From Pseudomonas denitrificans (nom. rej.) (GTDB lineage Bacteria; Pseudomonadota; Gammaproteobacteria; Pseudomonadales; Pseudomonadaceae), in NCBI RefSeq assembly GCF_008807415.1, contig NZ_CP043626.1, forward strand, positions 1,860,001 to 1,924,000: DNA of 64,000 nt, written 5' to 3'. A program made the position numbers and the translations under genes. Below the pieces are notes generated by a model. It made no database searches. It saw only the letters and a list, made by a program, of their open reading frames with translations, and had not been told where the DNA came from. Positions within the stretch are counted from its first letter, which is position 1. Every line of letters starts with the position of its first letter. This document shows, one piece after another, positions 1 through 6,741 of the stretch.

Positions 1-294
1 CTCAGCGCTTTAAGCGAGGAAGAAGCCATCGAGCACCTGGTGTCGTCCTCGGTCATCGACCTGTTCCTGATCGACGAGCAACTCACCGGGCCACTGACGG
101 GCGCTGCACTGATCGAAGCCTGCCTGCCGCTGCGCCCGCGCATGCGCGTGCTGGTGCTGTCGCCCTGGGCAGAGAAGGGCGAGGAGGGCGCGCCTTACCC
201 CGTGCTGCCCAAGTCGGCGGACCTCGACGAACTCGAAGGTGCCATTCAGCGCACGCTGCTCAGCCCGCCCGTGCAACCCTGGATGCTGAACTAG
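1..294 (+). CDS. Receiver-like domain protein, C-terminal part (cut by window edge)
   Basis: The frame is open from the first base and ends at a TAG at 292-294, so this is the last 97 residues of a longer protein. The stretch IDLFLIDEQLTG followed by G..L and a later strand ending LVLSPW resembles the phospho-acceptor strand and following strands of a response-regulator receiver domain; the Asp of LIDEQ could be the phosphorylation site. The segment PVLPKSADLDEL matches the place of the conserved Lys strand. It could be a stand-alone regulator or the end of a hybrid sensor kinase; the sequence shown cannot tell which. An internal ATG at 40 exists but has no ribosome site. Confidence 0.5.
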   Translation, partial: LSALSEEEAIEHLVSSSVIDLFLIDEQLTGPLTGAALIEACLPLRPRMRVLVLSPWAEKGEEGAPYPVLPKSADLDELEGAIQRTLLSPPVQPWMLN

Positions 295-359
295 ACTCCT
301 GCGCAACAAAGGCCGTCCGATCAGCGGAACGGCCGCCTTCACCGGGGAGGAGAAGCACC

Positions 360-533
360 ATGCATGCATACCTGATCCGCTACAGCCGCAATGGCCAGTC
401 CATGAGCACCGTGTTGCGACAGGAAAGCCTGAGTCGCGAGCAGGCACAGAAATTCGTCCGCGCACTGCATGGCCCGGTCGGGCGCGATTCGCGCTCGGAT
501 ATCCAGGTGAGCGAGGTGCTCTGCACCCAGTGA
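360..533 (+). CDS. Small hypothetical protein (57 aa)
   Basis: ATG at 360 follows a strong ribosome site (GGGGAGGAG, about 5 bases upstream) and runs 57 codons to TGA at 531-533. The product starts MHAYLIRYSRNG and ends VLCTQ; it is soluble, with no signal peptide or membrane segment, and has the beta-then-helix look of the many short pseudomonad proteins of unknown function in this region. A clear hairpin terminator lies 22 bases after the stop. I do not recognise the family. The start is supported by the ribosome site and codon use looks normal. Confidence 0.6.
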   Translation: MHAYLIRYSRNGQSMSTVLRQESLSREQAQKFVRALHGPVGRDSRSDIQVSEVLCTQ

Positions 534-554
534 TCGGGAGCCTGACGCTCCATG

Positions 555-585
555 AAAAACGGCGCCGATTCTTCGGCGCCGTTTT
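555..585. terminator. Bidirectional hairpin terminator
   Basis: AAAACGGCGCCGA and its reverse complement TCGGCGCCGTTTT flank a 4-base loop. The A tract on one side and T tract on the other make it an intrinsic terminator in both directions. It sits between two convergent small genes (360-533 plus and 645-812 minus) and can serve both. Confidence 0.85.
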
Positions 586-644
586 CGTACTTGCGCGATG
601 TGCAACGAGCTGGCGAGCGTGGAAACGCCTCGCCAGCCCGGCGA

Positions 645-812
645 TCAGTGGCCGCTGTGGCTGCGCTGACCTCCCTTGCGGCCCGCGTCGGATGCGCGCG
701 CCGGATCATTCTTGAAGTTGCCGCCACTGTGCTGGCCGCCTTTCCTGCCGGCTTCGGAAGCACGTTGGGGGTCTTCTGCAAAGTTGCCTTTACCGCCTCT
801 ATGTTCGGCCAT
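645..812 (-). CDS. KGG-repeat stress-induced protein (YciG-like)
   Basis: Reading from CAT at 810-812 on the minus strand gives a 55-residue protein beginning MAEHRGGKGNFAEDPQRASE. It carries two copies of the motif GNF..DP.RAS.AGRKGGQ, the signature of the KGG / stress-induced glycine-rich family (E. coli YciG, Bacillus GsiB-like). These are small hydrophilic, disordered proteins made in stationary phase and under osmotic stress; YciG is RpoS-dependent in E. coli. A ribosome site CGGAG stands upstream of the start. A GAAC / TC promoter-like pair lies 63 bases upstream, and the shared hairpin at 555-585 lies downstream. The family call is firm; a specific function cannot be given. Confidence 0.85.
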   Translation of the reverse strand: MAEHRGGKGNFAEDPQRASEAGRKGGQHSGGNFKNDPARASDAGRKGGQRSHSGH

Positions 813-874
813 GGGAACTACTCCGTGGGCAATGTATGTGAGAAATGAATAGGCGAATGCCGTGCATTCCCTTC

Positions 875-902
875 ATCCGAAACATATCGCGCAGGGGTGT
901 TC
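875..902 (-). promoter_or_regulatory. AlgU/RpoE-like promoter candidate for the KGG gene
   Basis: On the minus strand GAACAC and TCGGAT are separated by exactly 16 bp, 63 bases before the KGG-protein start. The layout fits the GAAC / TC pattern of extracytoplasmic (AlgU-type) sigma factors and recurs before many genes here. The rest of the roughly 330-bp gap (813-1146) shows nothing else recognisable. Confidence 0.4.
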
Positions 903-1146
903 GACTCTTTTTCAGAACGATCCGTCATGGCGGCGGCGAAAAATCGTTATATGTAAAGTCTTGCCGTCGGTCCGGGCTGGTTTATTGGCGAAGCCGGAAA
1001 ATGGTCGTAGCGCCCGGCTCAAGCCGCTCAAATCGTTGACCTTTGCGCGGTGGCGACGAAATAGGCGAAACGGGTGATGGCCAGTGGCCGCGGTTCCATT
1101 CCCGGCGCAGCGGCGCAGGATAGGCGCAGCAACGCAGGAGAACCCC

Positions 1147-1371
1147 ATGAATCCGCCAAGCTGTCACGATGTCGCCGAGCTCCTTCATCGGAGCTATCCG
1201 CTGTTCGACTTCACCTGCGACCGACAGGAAGACGGCCGTTACCTGATCAGCCTGCAGAGCCGCTATACCTCCACACCGCCAACCAATGTGATCGGCATTC
1301 ACGGCAATGAGCTGCGCACCGACCGACAGGTAAGAGACCTTGGCATGGAGCTGATTTGCGGGTTGATGTAG
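1147..1371 (+). CDS. Small hypothetical protein (DUF1652-like?)
   Basis: ATG at 1147 follows GCAGGAG and gives 74 residues, MNPPSCHDVAELLHRSYPLF to GMELICGLM. A longer frame opens at 1084 but lacks a ribosome site. The order of an N-terminal helix, a Cys-containing strand (FDFTCD), a second strand (YLISLQSR), then a G-I-H-G turn and a C-terminal helix recalls the short DUF1652 proteins common in Pseudomonas. The match is by pattern only. No membrane segment or signal is visible. The next gene converges with it 6 bases downstream. Confidence 0.5.
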   Translation: MNPPSCHDVAELLHRSYPLFDFTCDRQEDGRYLISLQSRYTSTPPTNVIGIHGNELRTDRQVRDLGMELICGLM

Positions 1372-1377
1372 GAATTT

Positions 1378-1638
1378 TCAGACGACTCGTTTACGCAGTC
1401 GGGCAATGAGCTTCTGCCGCTGCTCGCTGTCCGCTTCCCAGACCTTGCCGTCCAGTGCATGGCAGATCAGCCAGATTTCCTCGTTGTTGAGCATCACTGC
1501 ACCGCCACCGGACTCCGCCCGGCGCTTGCGATACGCGGCCTGTTTCTCGGCGTTGGTCATGGCGCCTTCCTTGCGGGGGCGGCCCTTGCGCGGCGATTCG
1601 AAGGCGTCGCGAGTGGCTTTGTCCTTGGCGTCTTTCAT
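1378..1638 (-). CDS. Small basic protein with GRPRK motif, candidate DNA-binding regulator
   Basis: An 86-residue protein starting MKDAKDKATRDAFESPRKGR. Residues about 17-25 (RKGRPRKEG) contain a GRPRK core like an AT-hook, followed by a basic helix (AEKQAAYRKRRAE) and a C-terminal helical part rich in Lys/Arg. Such composition suggests DNA binding. The strongest hint is context: two identical 12-bp palindromes spaced 33 bp apart lie directly upstream (1660-1704), as expected for autoregulation, and the same pair recurs before the autotransporter gene at 6742. The protein does not match a regulator family I can name, so the role is inferred. An unlinked regulator could own these sites instead. 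Confidence 0.55.
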   Translation of the reverse strand: MKDAKDKATRDAFESPRKGRPRKEGAMTNAEKQAAYRKRRAESGGGAVMLNNEEIWLICHALDGKVWEADSEQRQKLIARLRKRVV

Positions 1639-1659
1639 GCTGGCTCTCTTGAAGATCTG

Positions 1660-1704
1660 GTAACGCGTTACCTAAATATGGTCGATCTTTGGGTAACGCG
1701 TTAC
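1660..1704. promoter_or_regulatory. Paired palindromic operator, copy 1
   Basis: Two perfect copies of GTAACGCGTTAC, at 1660-1671 and 1693-1704, separated by 21 bp (33 bp centre to centre, close to three helical turns). The near copy ends 21 bases before the start of the minus-strand gene at 1638. An identical pair with identical spacing occurs at 6506-6550. The spacing places both sites on the same face of the DNA, suited to a dimer of dimers. Confidence 0.75.
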
Positions 1705-1726
1705 TAATAATAGCTGTAGCGGCAGG

Positions 1727-1751
1727 CCCCGCCAATCGTCGGCTGGCGGGG
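1727..1751. other. GC-rich hairpin
   Basis: CCCCGCCA and TGGCGGGG form a perfect 8-bp stem around a 9-base loop between the operator and the small gene at 1823. There is no T tract, so it is not a clear terminator; it could be a leader structure. Confidence 0.35.
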
Positions 1752-1822
1752 TGGGGAAGATAAAACCGGGCTATTCCTGCAATGCACACCCACAGCACGC
1801 ACCGACAAGGAAGGAGGCTGAC

Positions 1823-2062
1823 GTGGAACGACTGCGAAAGGTACTGATGGCCTCGGCTTTCAACGAGACCTGCGTGGTTCAGGTGCTGCGTGAGGCCGCA
1901 CTCAAGGCCGTCACTCCCGATACGGCAACGGCGCTGATGGCGGCCGCGTTGTTGCTGGAGCACGACGCCGAAACCCTGCTTCACGCCGCCCACCGGATTG
2001 ACCTCGTCCTGCACCATGCACCTGCCGAAGGCGGCACGATCTCCCTGGTCGTGATGGACTGA
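1823..2062 (+). CDS. Small hypothetical protein (79 aa)
   Basis: A GTG at 1823 stands five bases after a near-perfect ribosome site (AAGGAGG at 1811-1817), which decides the start over the upstream ATG at 1751. The product, (M)ERLRKVLMASAFNETCVV onward, is 79 residues, almost all helical (LREAALKAV, TALMAAALLLEHDAETLLHAAHRIDLVLHH). There is no signal peptide; the Ala/Leu helix is too charged to be a clear membrane segment. I do not recognise the family. The DUF6555-like gene at 2157 follows after 94 bases. Confidence 0.5.
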   Translation: MERLRKVLMASAFNETCVVQVLREAALKAVTPDTATALMAAALLLEHDAETLLHAAHRIDLVLHHAPAEGGTISLVVMD

Positions 2063-2096
2063 GCCGCATGCCGATGGCCTGGTCGCCATTCTCTTT

Positions 2097-2125
2097 GAAC
2101 CGCCAACGCCGACGCCCGGTCAGTG
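2097..2125 (+). promoter_or_regulatory. GAAC-N17-TC promoter candidate
   Basis: GAACCG and TCAGTG are separated by 17 bp, ending 31 bases before the start at 2157. It belongs to the recurring AlgU/RpoE-like pattern of this window but with the longer spacing, so support is weaker. Confidence 0.25.
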
Positions 2126-2156
2126 CTTGAAATACAGCCAGATACCCGGAGGCGCC

Positions 2157-2402
2157 ATGCAGGACGAATCCCTGACAAAGCGGTACCACGTCAGCTTTGT
2201 GAGAGATGGACGGGCGTTCGAATTCGAGGCCGAAGACGAGTCCATGAGCGAGGCGCGGGCGTGGAGCCATGTCGCGCGACACCTGCATATTCCGACCCAC
2301 GACCTGCGCGGCTACCAGAAGCGCTACCACACCATCCGGCGCAATGTGGAGGCGCACAACGTGCAGGACGTTTCCTTTCGAGCGGTGGGGGCTGGCGACT
2401 AG
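2157..2402 (+). CDS. Small hypothetical protein (DUF6555-like?)
   Basis: ATG at 2157 after CGGAGG gives an 81-residue protein, MQDESLTKRYHVSFVRDGRA to FRAVGAGD. The start of an upstream in-frame ATG at 2127 has no ribosome site. The pattern of an N-terminal strand (YHVSFVRDGR), an acidic strand (FEFEAEDESM) and then a helix with AEAW-like spacing (SEARAWSHVARHL) resembles DUF6555 proteins of Pseudomonas. The convergent gene at 2399-2629 has a similar plan (HWLIEYRFNGEDRRLFMRA) and may be a diverged relative. The two stop codons overlap tail to tail by 4 bases. Confidence 0.5.
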   Translation: MQDESLTKRYHVSFVRDGRAFEFEAEDESMSEARAWSHVARHLHIPTHDLRGYQKRYHTIRRNVEAHNVQDVSFRAVGAGD

Positions 2403-2629
2403 GAAAGTGCCTCAGACTTGAGCGCGGCGAGGCTTACGTCGCTGATGGTGATGCCGCAGGCGCCCAGCCACGATTCGACCTCCGCGGTGGCGTGCAACGG
2501 ACGGGGTTGCTCGGGAAATTCACGGACGTAGATGGAAAAGGCGACGGCCTTGATGTGAGGGAGAGTTCGCGCGCGCATGAACAGACGGCGGTCCTCGCCA
2601 TTGAATCGATACTCGATCAGCCAGTGCAT
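2399..2629 (-). CDS. Small hypothetical protein (76 aa)
   Basis: The start at 2629 (MHWLIEYRFNGEDRR) follows a GGAAGCAGGA ribosome region; a longer frame from 2695 has no such site and an odd Cys-rich head, so it was set aside. The protein has two N-terminal strands, then a helix (LPHIKAVAFSIYVREF) and a C-terminal helix with a WLGACGI turn. It looks like a relative of the convergent 2157-2402 product. No signal or membrane part. Function unknown. Confidence 0.5.
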   Translation of the reverse strand: MHWLIEYRFNGEDRRLFMRARTLPHIKAVAFSIYVREFPEQPRPLHATAEVESWLGACGITISDVSLAALKSEALS

Positions 2630-2739
2630 GTCGTCCTGCTTCCTTGGCAGAGCCGACCTGCAGAATGGGCTTGGGCAAGAGTAGCCCCTGATCACTCAGG
2701 GGCAATGCCAGCCATCGGCCGAGCGCTCTGGATTGAGCT

Positions 2740-3882
2740 TCAGGCGGCCGCTTCCGTGGTTTTCTCGCGCCCGGCACGTACGTCGAAGGCGCCGCCGGTA
2801 AGTACGCCGTCCACCGTCACGCGGCCCTTGCCGGGCAGCAGCGGGAACACCAGTTCGGCGAAGCGATAAGCCTCTTCCAGATGCGGATAACCCGACAGCA
2901 CGAAGCTGTCGACGCCCAGCGCGGCGTACTCCAGCAAGCGTTCGGCAACGGTTTGCGGATCACCCACCAGCGCCGTGCCGGCGCCACCGCGCACCAGCCC
3001 GACACCGGCCCAGAGGTTCGGCGCCACTTCCAGCTTGTTGCGATCACCGCCATGCAGCGCAGCCATGCGCTGCTGACCGACCGAATCCATCTTCGCGTAG
3101 TTGGATTGCGCGGCGGCGATGGTGGCGTCATCCAGGTGGCTGATCAGCTCGTCCGCGGCGGCCCAGGCTTTCTCGTTGGTCTCGCGAACGATGACATGCA
3201 GGCGCACACCGAAGCGAACCGTACGCCCCTGGCGCGCCGCGCGTTCGCGCACGTCGGCGATCTTCTCGGCCACGGCGGCAGGCGGCTCGCCCCAGGTCAG
3301 GTAGGCATCCACGTGCTTGGCAGCCAGGTCATGTGCGGCGGGGGAGGAGCCGCCGAAGTAGAGCGGTGGGTAGGGTTTCTGCACGGGCGGGAAGAAATTC
3401 TGTGCGCCGTTGACCTTCAGATGCTTGCCGGCGAAGTCCACGGTTTCACCTGACAGCAGACGGCGCCAGATGGTCAGGAACTCGTCAGAAGCGGCGTAAC
3501 GCTCATCATGGCTAAGGAATACGCCGTCAGCCTCCAGTTCGGTGCTGTCGCCGCCGGGCACGACATTGAGCAGCAAGCGACCACCGCTGGCCTGGTCCAG
3601 GGTCGCGGCCTGGCGCGCCGAGGCGGTGGGGTTGCCCAGCGAGGTGCGCAGGGCAACCAGCAGCTTGATGCGCTGGGTGACCGGCACCAGGCTGGCAGCC
3701 GTTACCCACGGGTCGAGACAGCTGCTGCCGGTGGGGATCAGCAGGCCGTCATAGCCGAGCTGGTCGGCGGCCACGGCGATCTGCCGCATGTATTCGTTGG
3801 TGGCCGGGCGGCCGCTGCTGGAATGGCCCAGGTAGCGGGTGTCGCCGGAAGTCGGCAGGAACCAGAAAATATCGAGACTCAT
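2740..3882 (-). CDS. ssuD: FMNH2-dependent alkanesulfonate monooxygenase
   Basis: SsuD cleaves C1 and longer alkanesulfonates to aldehyde and sulfite with FMNH2 and O2, in the cytoplasm, for growth on organosulfur when sulfate is short. The start at 3882 ([19 protein letters not shown]) gives 380 residues, against 381 for E. coli SsuD. The luciferase-like TIM-barrel fold shows in the family segments [14 protein letters not shown] (conserved Cys at 55), [30 protein letters not shown], and [11 protein letters not shown] (Arg/His pair). A longer frame to 3942 lacks a ribosome site; AACGAGGAC precedes 3882. No reductase (ssuE) or transporter (ssuABC) is beside it. It is divergent from a serine acetyltransferase, linking sulfite release to cysteine synthesis. 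MsuD (methanesulfonate-specific) is the main alternative. Confidence 0.88.
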   Translation of the reverse strand: MSLDIFWFLPTSGDTRYLGHSSSGRPATNEYMRQIAVAADQLGYDGLLIPTGSSCLDPWVTAASLVPVTQRIKLLVALRTSLGNPTASARQAATLDQASGGRLLLNVVPGGDSTELEADGVFLSHDERYAASDEFLTIWRRLLSGETVDFAGKHLKVNGAQNFFPPVQKPYPPLYFGGSSPAAHDLAAKHVDAYLTWGEPPAAVAEKIADVRERAARQGRTVRFGVRLHVIVRETNEKAWAAADELISHLDDATIAAAQSNYAKMDSVGQQRMAALHGGDRNKLEVAPNLWAGVGLVRGGAGTALVGDPQTVAERLLEYAALGVDSFVLSGYPHLEEAYRFAELVFPLLPGKGRVTVDGVLTGGAFDVRAGREKTTEAAA

Positions 3883-4097
3883 GGGATGTCCTCGTTGCCA
3901 TCGTCGAAATGGGGCGTCGCCCCGTCGGTGCACGCGTGGCAAGTCTTCATTGGAATTCGGGCCCGGCAGCCGTCGTTGTCAGTGCGTTCGGTCAGGCAGA
4001 AAGAGAAGAGGGCGGCTGCATGGCGGGCATTGCACGGCAGCAAGGCCTGTGCCAGAGCGGGAGGCCGCGGTTTTCGCGCCTCTGACGGCAAAAGGGT

Positions 4098-4133
4098 GTT
4101 GCCGCAGCAACATCGCTGTTGATTCGCTGTTGC
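4098..4133. promoter_or_regulatory. Repeat-rich region between divergent sulfur genes
   Basis: GTTGCCGCAGCAAC (4098-4111) is an inverted repeat, followed by two direct copies of CGCTGTTG 13 bases apart. It sits between ssuD and the serine acetyltransferase gene, where a CysB/Cbl-like LysR regulator would be expected. No consensus was matched. The rest of the 380-bp gap shows nothing else clear. Confidence 0.25.
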
Positions 4134-4263
4134 TACAGAAACACTTCGTCCTACGAAAAAGGCATTAGGTTATGCCTTCCGGCGATTTGTCCTGCGCGGC
4201 GCGACCGATCAGGATAGGCAATCGTGATTGAAAGCCCCCGTGAATCAAGGAACACAGCAAGCG

Positions 4264-5217
4264 ATGAACGACGCCAATCGACTGAACGAGAATGGCCCGG
4301 TGAACTGGCAACTGGCGCAGATCGTCGAGGACCTGCGTGGCGCGCGCAATGAATGGCGCAGCCGCACGGGCCGCCACCCGGAGCAGGGCGGTCGCGAACT
4401 GCCTTCGCGCCAGTCCATCGAGGAAGTGGTGGAGCGCCTGGCCAGCGCGCTGTTCCCCATGCGCCTTGGCCCGAACGACCTGCGCGAAGAGAGCGAGGAC
4501 TTCTTCGTCGGCCATACCCTGGACGCCGCGCTGAATGCGCTGCTGGTACAGGCCCGGCTGGAGCTGCGCTACAGCGCGCGGCAGCGCGGTGATGTGGTGG
4601 ACGGCCGGGTCGATGAGCATGCCGTGGTGCTGGTGCGCGACTTCGCACGCGCGCTGCCGGAGATGCGCAGGCTGCTCGACGCCGACGTGATGGCCGCCTA
4701 CCAGGGCGATCCTGCTGCACGCAGCGTTGACGAGGTACTGCTGTGCTACCCGGGCGTGGTGGCGATCATTCACCACCGCCTCGCGCATCATCTGTACAAC
4801 GCCGGCCTGCCGCTGCTGGCGCGGATCATCTCGGAGCTGGCGCACTCGGCGACCGGCATCGACATCCACCCTGGCGCGCAGATCGGCAGCAGCTTCTTCA
4901 TCGACCATGGCACCGGTGTGGTGATCGGAGAAACCGCGATCATCGGCAAACAGGTGCGCATCTATCAGGCCGTGACCCTGGGTGCGAAGCGCTTTACCTC
5001 CGACGAAACCGGCCAGCTGCACAAGGGCGAACCGCGCCACCCGATCGTCGAGGACGAAGTGGTGATCTACGCCGGCGCCACCATTCTCGGCCGCGTGACC
5101 ATCGGCAAGGGCTCGACCATCGGCGGCAACGTCTGGCTGACCCGCAGCGTTCCGCCGGGCAGCCAGGTCAGCCAGGCCAGCCTGCAGCACGATGAGAGCC
5201 GTTGCGGAAAGGACTGA
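4264..5217 (+). CDS. epsC: Serine O-acetyltransferase (EpsC/CysE type)
   Basis: It transfers acetyl from acetyl-CoA to L-serine, giving O-acetylserine, the substrate for cysteine synthase. From ATG 4264 it is 317 residues; in-frame GTG (4240) and TTG (4228) starts would add 8 or 12. An N-terminal helical domain of about 190 residues is followed by a left-handed beta helix of hexapeptide repeats: IHPGAQIGSSFFIDHGTGVV, IGETAIIG, VTLGAK, then a loop with HPIVEDEVVIYAGATILG and VTIGKGSTIGG. The GTGVVIGE segment and the His of HPIVED match the family active site. It ends in VSQASLQHDESRCGKD and lacks the usual CysE tail. Start choice is uncertain: AAGGA stands 13 bases before 4264. Confidence 0.85.
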   Translation: MNDANRLNENGPVNWQLAQIVEDLRGARNEWRSRTGRHPEQGGRELPSRQSIEEVVERLASALFPMRLGPNDLREESEDFFVGHTLDAALNALLVQARLELRYSARQRGDVVDGRVDEHAVVLVRDFARALPEMRRLLDADVMAAYQGDPAARSVDEVLLCYPGVVAIIHHRLAHHLYNAGLPLLARIISELAHSATGIDIHPGAQIGSSFFIDHGTGVVIGETAIIGKQVRIYQAVTLGAKRFTSDETGQLHKGEPRHPIVEDEVVIYAGATILGRVTIGKGSTIGGNVWLTRSVPPGSQVSQASLQHDESRCGKD

Positions 5218-5256
5218 CCGGCACTACCTGCGGACACGCAAAGCGAAGCGGGGGAG

Positions 5257-5286
5257 TTGACAGCTCTCCCGCTCCTTCAGCAGTAT
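5257..5286 (+). promoter_or_regulatory. Sigma-70-like promoter candidate ahead of dapA-like gene
   Basis: A perfect TTGACA (5257-5262) is followed after 18 bp by CAGTAT, a weak -10. If used, the dapA-like transcript would have a leader of nearly 270 bases containing a small ORF and a hairpin. Confidence 0.3.
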
Positions 5287-5330
5287 CCGTCAGACATTTC
5301 GCGCAACCTGATATTGGGTAAGAGAGCTCC

Positions 5331-5435
5331 ATGTTCTCCATCTTCAACCACTCGCTCTCCGCTTCGGGCTTCCTTGCCCGGGCCTGCGCGTGCGTTGTCG
5401 TTGCCAAGAAATCGAAGAAACAGTCGCTCATTTGA
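5331..5435 (+). CDS. Possible leader peptide (34 aa) with Lys-codon cluster
   Basis: ATG 5331 (after AAGAGAG) opens 34 codons starting MFSIFNHSLSASGFLARACA and ending KKSKKQSLI before TGA at 5433-5435. Four lysine codons fall within five, near the end, and a hairpin begins 9 bases after the stop. The downstream gene is a lysine-pathway-type dapA homologue, so a translation-sensing leader is a reasonable thought. Against it, no U-rich terminator follows the hairpin. The gap 5218-5558 has no other coding candidate. Whether it is translated is not known. Confidence 0.3.
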   Translation: MFSIFNHSLSASGFLARACACVVVAKKSKKQSLI

Positions 5436-5444
5436 CCGGGGCGC

Positions 5445-5471
5445 TGTCCCGTCAGATGGGCTGACAGGACA
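5445..5471 (+). promoter_or_regulatory. Leader hairpin upstream of dapA-like gene
   Basis: TGTCC-C-GTCAG, loop ATGGG, CTGAC-A-GGACA: an 10-bp stem with one mismatch. It lies between the lysine-rich mini-ORF and the dapA-like start. It has no T tract, so it may act as a pause or structure element rather than a terminator. Confidence 0.4.
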
Positions 5472-5558
5472 CAAGGCGCAAGGTCGAACCTCCCTCCCGC
5501 TTGATTCCCGCATCCCTCCCTGACGGCGACCCGACGGTCAGCCAACAGGAGTTTTTGC

Positions 5559-6425
5559 ATGTCGAATTTTCGTGGAATCTGGGTGGCACTGGTCACTCCC
5601 TTTCGTGATGGTGCGGTGGACTATCCGGCGCTGCAGGGGCTGGTGGCGCAATTGCTGGAACAGGGCGTCGCGGGCTTTGTGGTCTGCGGCACCACGGGCG
5701 AGGCGGCCGCGCTGAGCCATGAAGAACAGCTGGAAGTGCTCGATGCCGTGTTGCAGTGGGTGCCCGCGCAGCAGGTGATCATGGGGCTGGCAGGCAACAA
5801 TCAGCGCGAGCTGCTGACCTTCCTGCAGGACATTCAGCGCCGCCCAGTGGCGGGCGTGCTGGTGCCGGCGCCGTACTACATCCGCCCATCCCAGGCCGGG
5901 TTGGAGGCGTTCTTCCGCACCGTGGCCGACGCCGCCAGCGTCCCGGTGGTGCTCTACGACATTCCCTACCGCACCGGCGCGCGCATCGAGCGCGAGACGC
6001 TGCGTCGTATCGTGCGCCATCCGAACATCGTGGCGATCAAGGATTGCGCGGGCGATGTGGAAACCACCCTGGCGTTGATTGCGGACGGCCAGGTTGAGGT
6101 GCTCACCGGCGAAGACCTGCAGATCTACACCAACCTCTGCCTGGGCGGCGCCGGCGCCATCTCGGCTTCTTCCCATGTGCGCGCCGATCTCTACGTGAAG
6201 ATGTTCCGGCAGATGGAAGAGGGCGACCTGATCTCCGCGCGACGTACGTTCTACCGGCTGTTGCCGTGGATGCAGGCGGCTTTCGCCGAGCCCAACCCTG
6301 CCGCCGTGAAAGGTGCGCTGGCGCTCCAGGGGTTGATCGCCAACGAGGTGCGCGAACCGATGCAGGCTTGCACGCCGACAACGCTGGAGCGTCTGAAAAG
6401 CGTGCTGGAGGACTTGGCCGACTAG
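5559..6425 (+). CDS. dapA: 4-hydroxy-tetrahydrodipicolinate synthase family protein
   Basis: A 288-residue class I aldolase-fold (TIM barrel) enzyme. Family marks: WVALVTPF at the N-terminus, GTTGEAAALS (the Thr-Thr pair that contacts pyruvate), YDIPYRTG (Tyr and Arg of the catalytic triad region) and IVAIKDCAGD with the Schiff-base Lys. DapA condenses pyruvate with aspartate semialdehyde in the lysine/meso-diaminopimelate pathway. YDIPYRTG in place of the common YNVPGRTG shows it is not the housekeeping type; pseudomonads carry a second such gene, and relatives with other 2-keto acid substrates exist, so the exact reaction is uncertain. CAGGAG precedes ATG 5559. It stands alone, with a long structured leader. 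Confidence 0.75.
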   Translation: MSNFRGIWVALVTPFRDGAVDYPALQGLVAQLLEQGVAGFVVCGTTGEAAALSHEEQLEVLDAVLQWVPAQQVIMGLAGNNQRELLTFLQDIQRRPVAGVLVPAPYYIRPSQAGLEAFFRTVADAASVPVVLYDIPYRTGARIERETLRRIVRHPNIVAIKDCAGDVETTLALIADGQVEVLTGEDLQIYTNLCLGGAGAISASSHVRADLYVKMFRQMEEGDLISARRTFYRLLPWMQAAFAEPNPAAVKGALALQGLIANEVREPMQACTPTTLERLKSVLEDLAD

Positions 6426-6505
6426 GCGCTGCCGGCACGCACCCAGTGCTCCGGCTCGAATGTCTGCGCGGATTCTGTACAGGATAAGCTACAAGAATAC
6501 GCCTG

Positions 6506-6550
6506 GTAACGCGTTACCTTAAATCGAGCGATTTCCGCGTAACGCGTTAC
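6506..6550. promoter_or_regulatory. Paired palindromic operator, copy 2
   Basis: GTAACGCGTTAC at 6506-6517 and again at 6539-6550, with the same 21-bp spacer and 33-bp centre distance as the pair at 1660-1704. The spacer itself holds AAATCGAGCGATTT, a further inverted repeat. The pair lies 191 bases before the autotransporter start and just after the dapA-like stop, so the autotransporter is the likely target. Confidence 0.7.
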
Positions 6551-6741
6551 GATCGTGCCAGTACCGGCGTGCCGGAAATTCGCAGAAAACCCAGTAATGA
6601 CGGGTGTTTGATAAATATTGAGTTCTGCTGACAACATTAAATCCCCCCGCTGTTAACCGTTCGCATCTCCCGATCAAGCCGTGATCTAAGCTCGCCGCCG
6701 CTTCAACCCTGTAACAAATAAAACACACCGAGCGGGATCAC

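Noticed and set aside
10..2089. Several minus-strand frames of 130-230 codons over the first 2 kb
   Set aside because: They overlap small genes with good ribosome sites and have no motif or plausible start.
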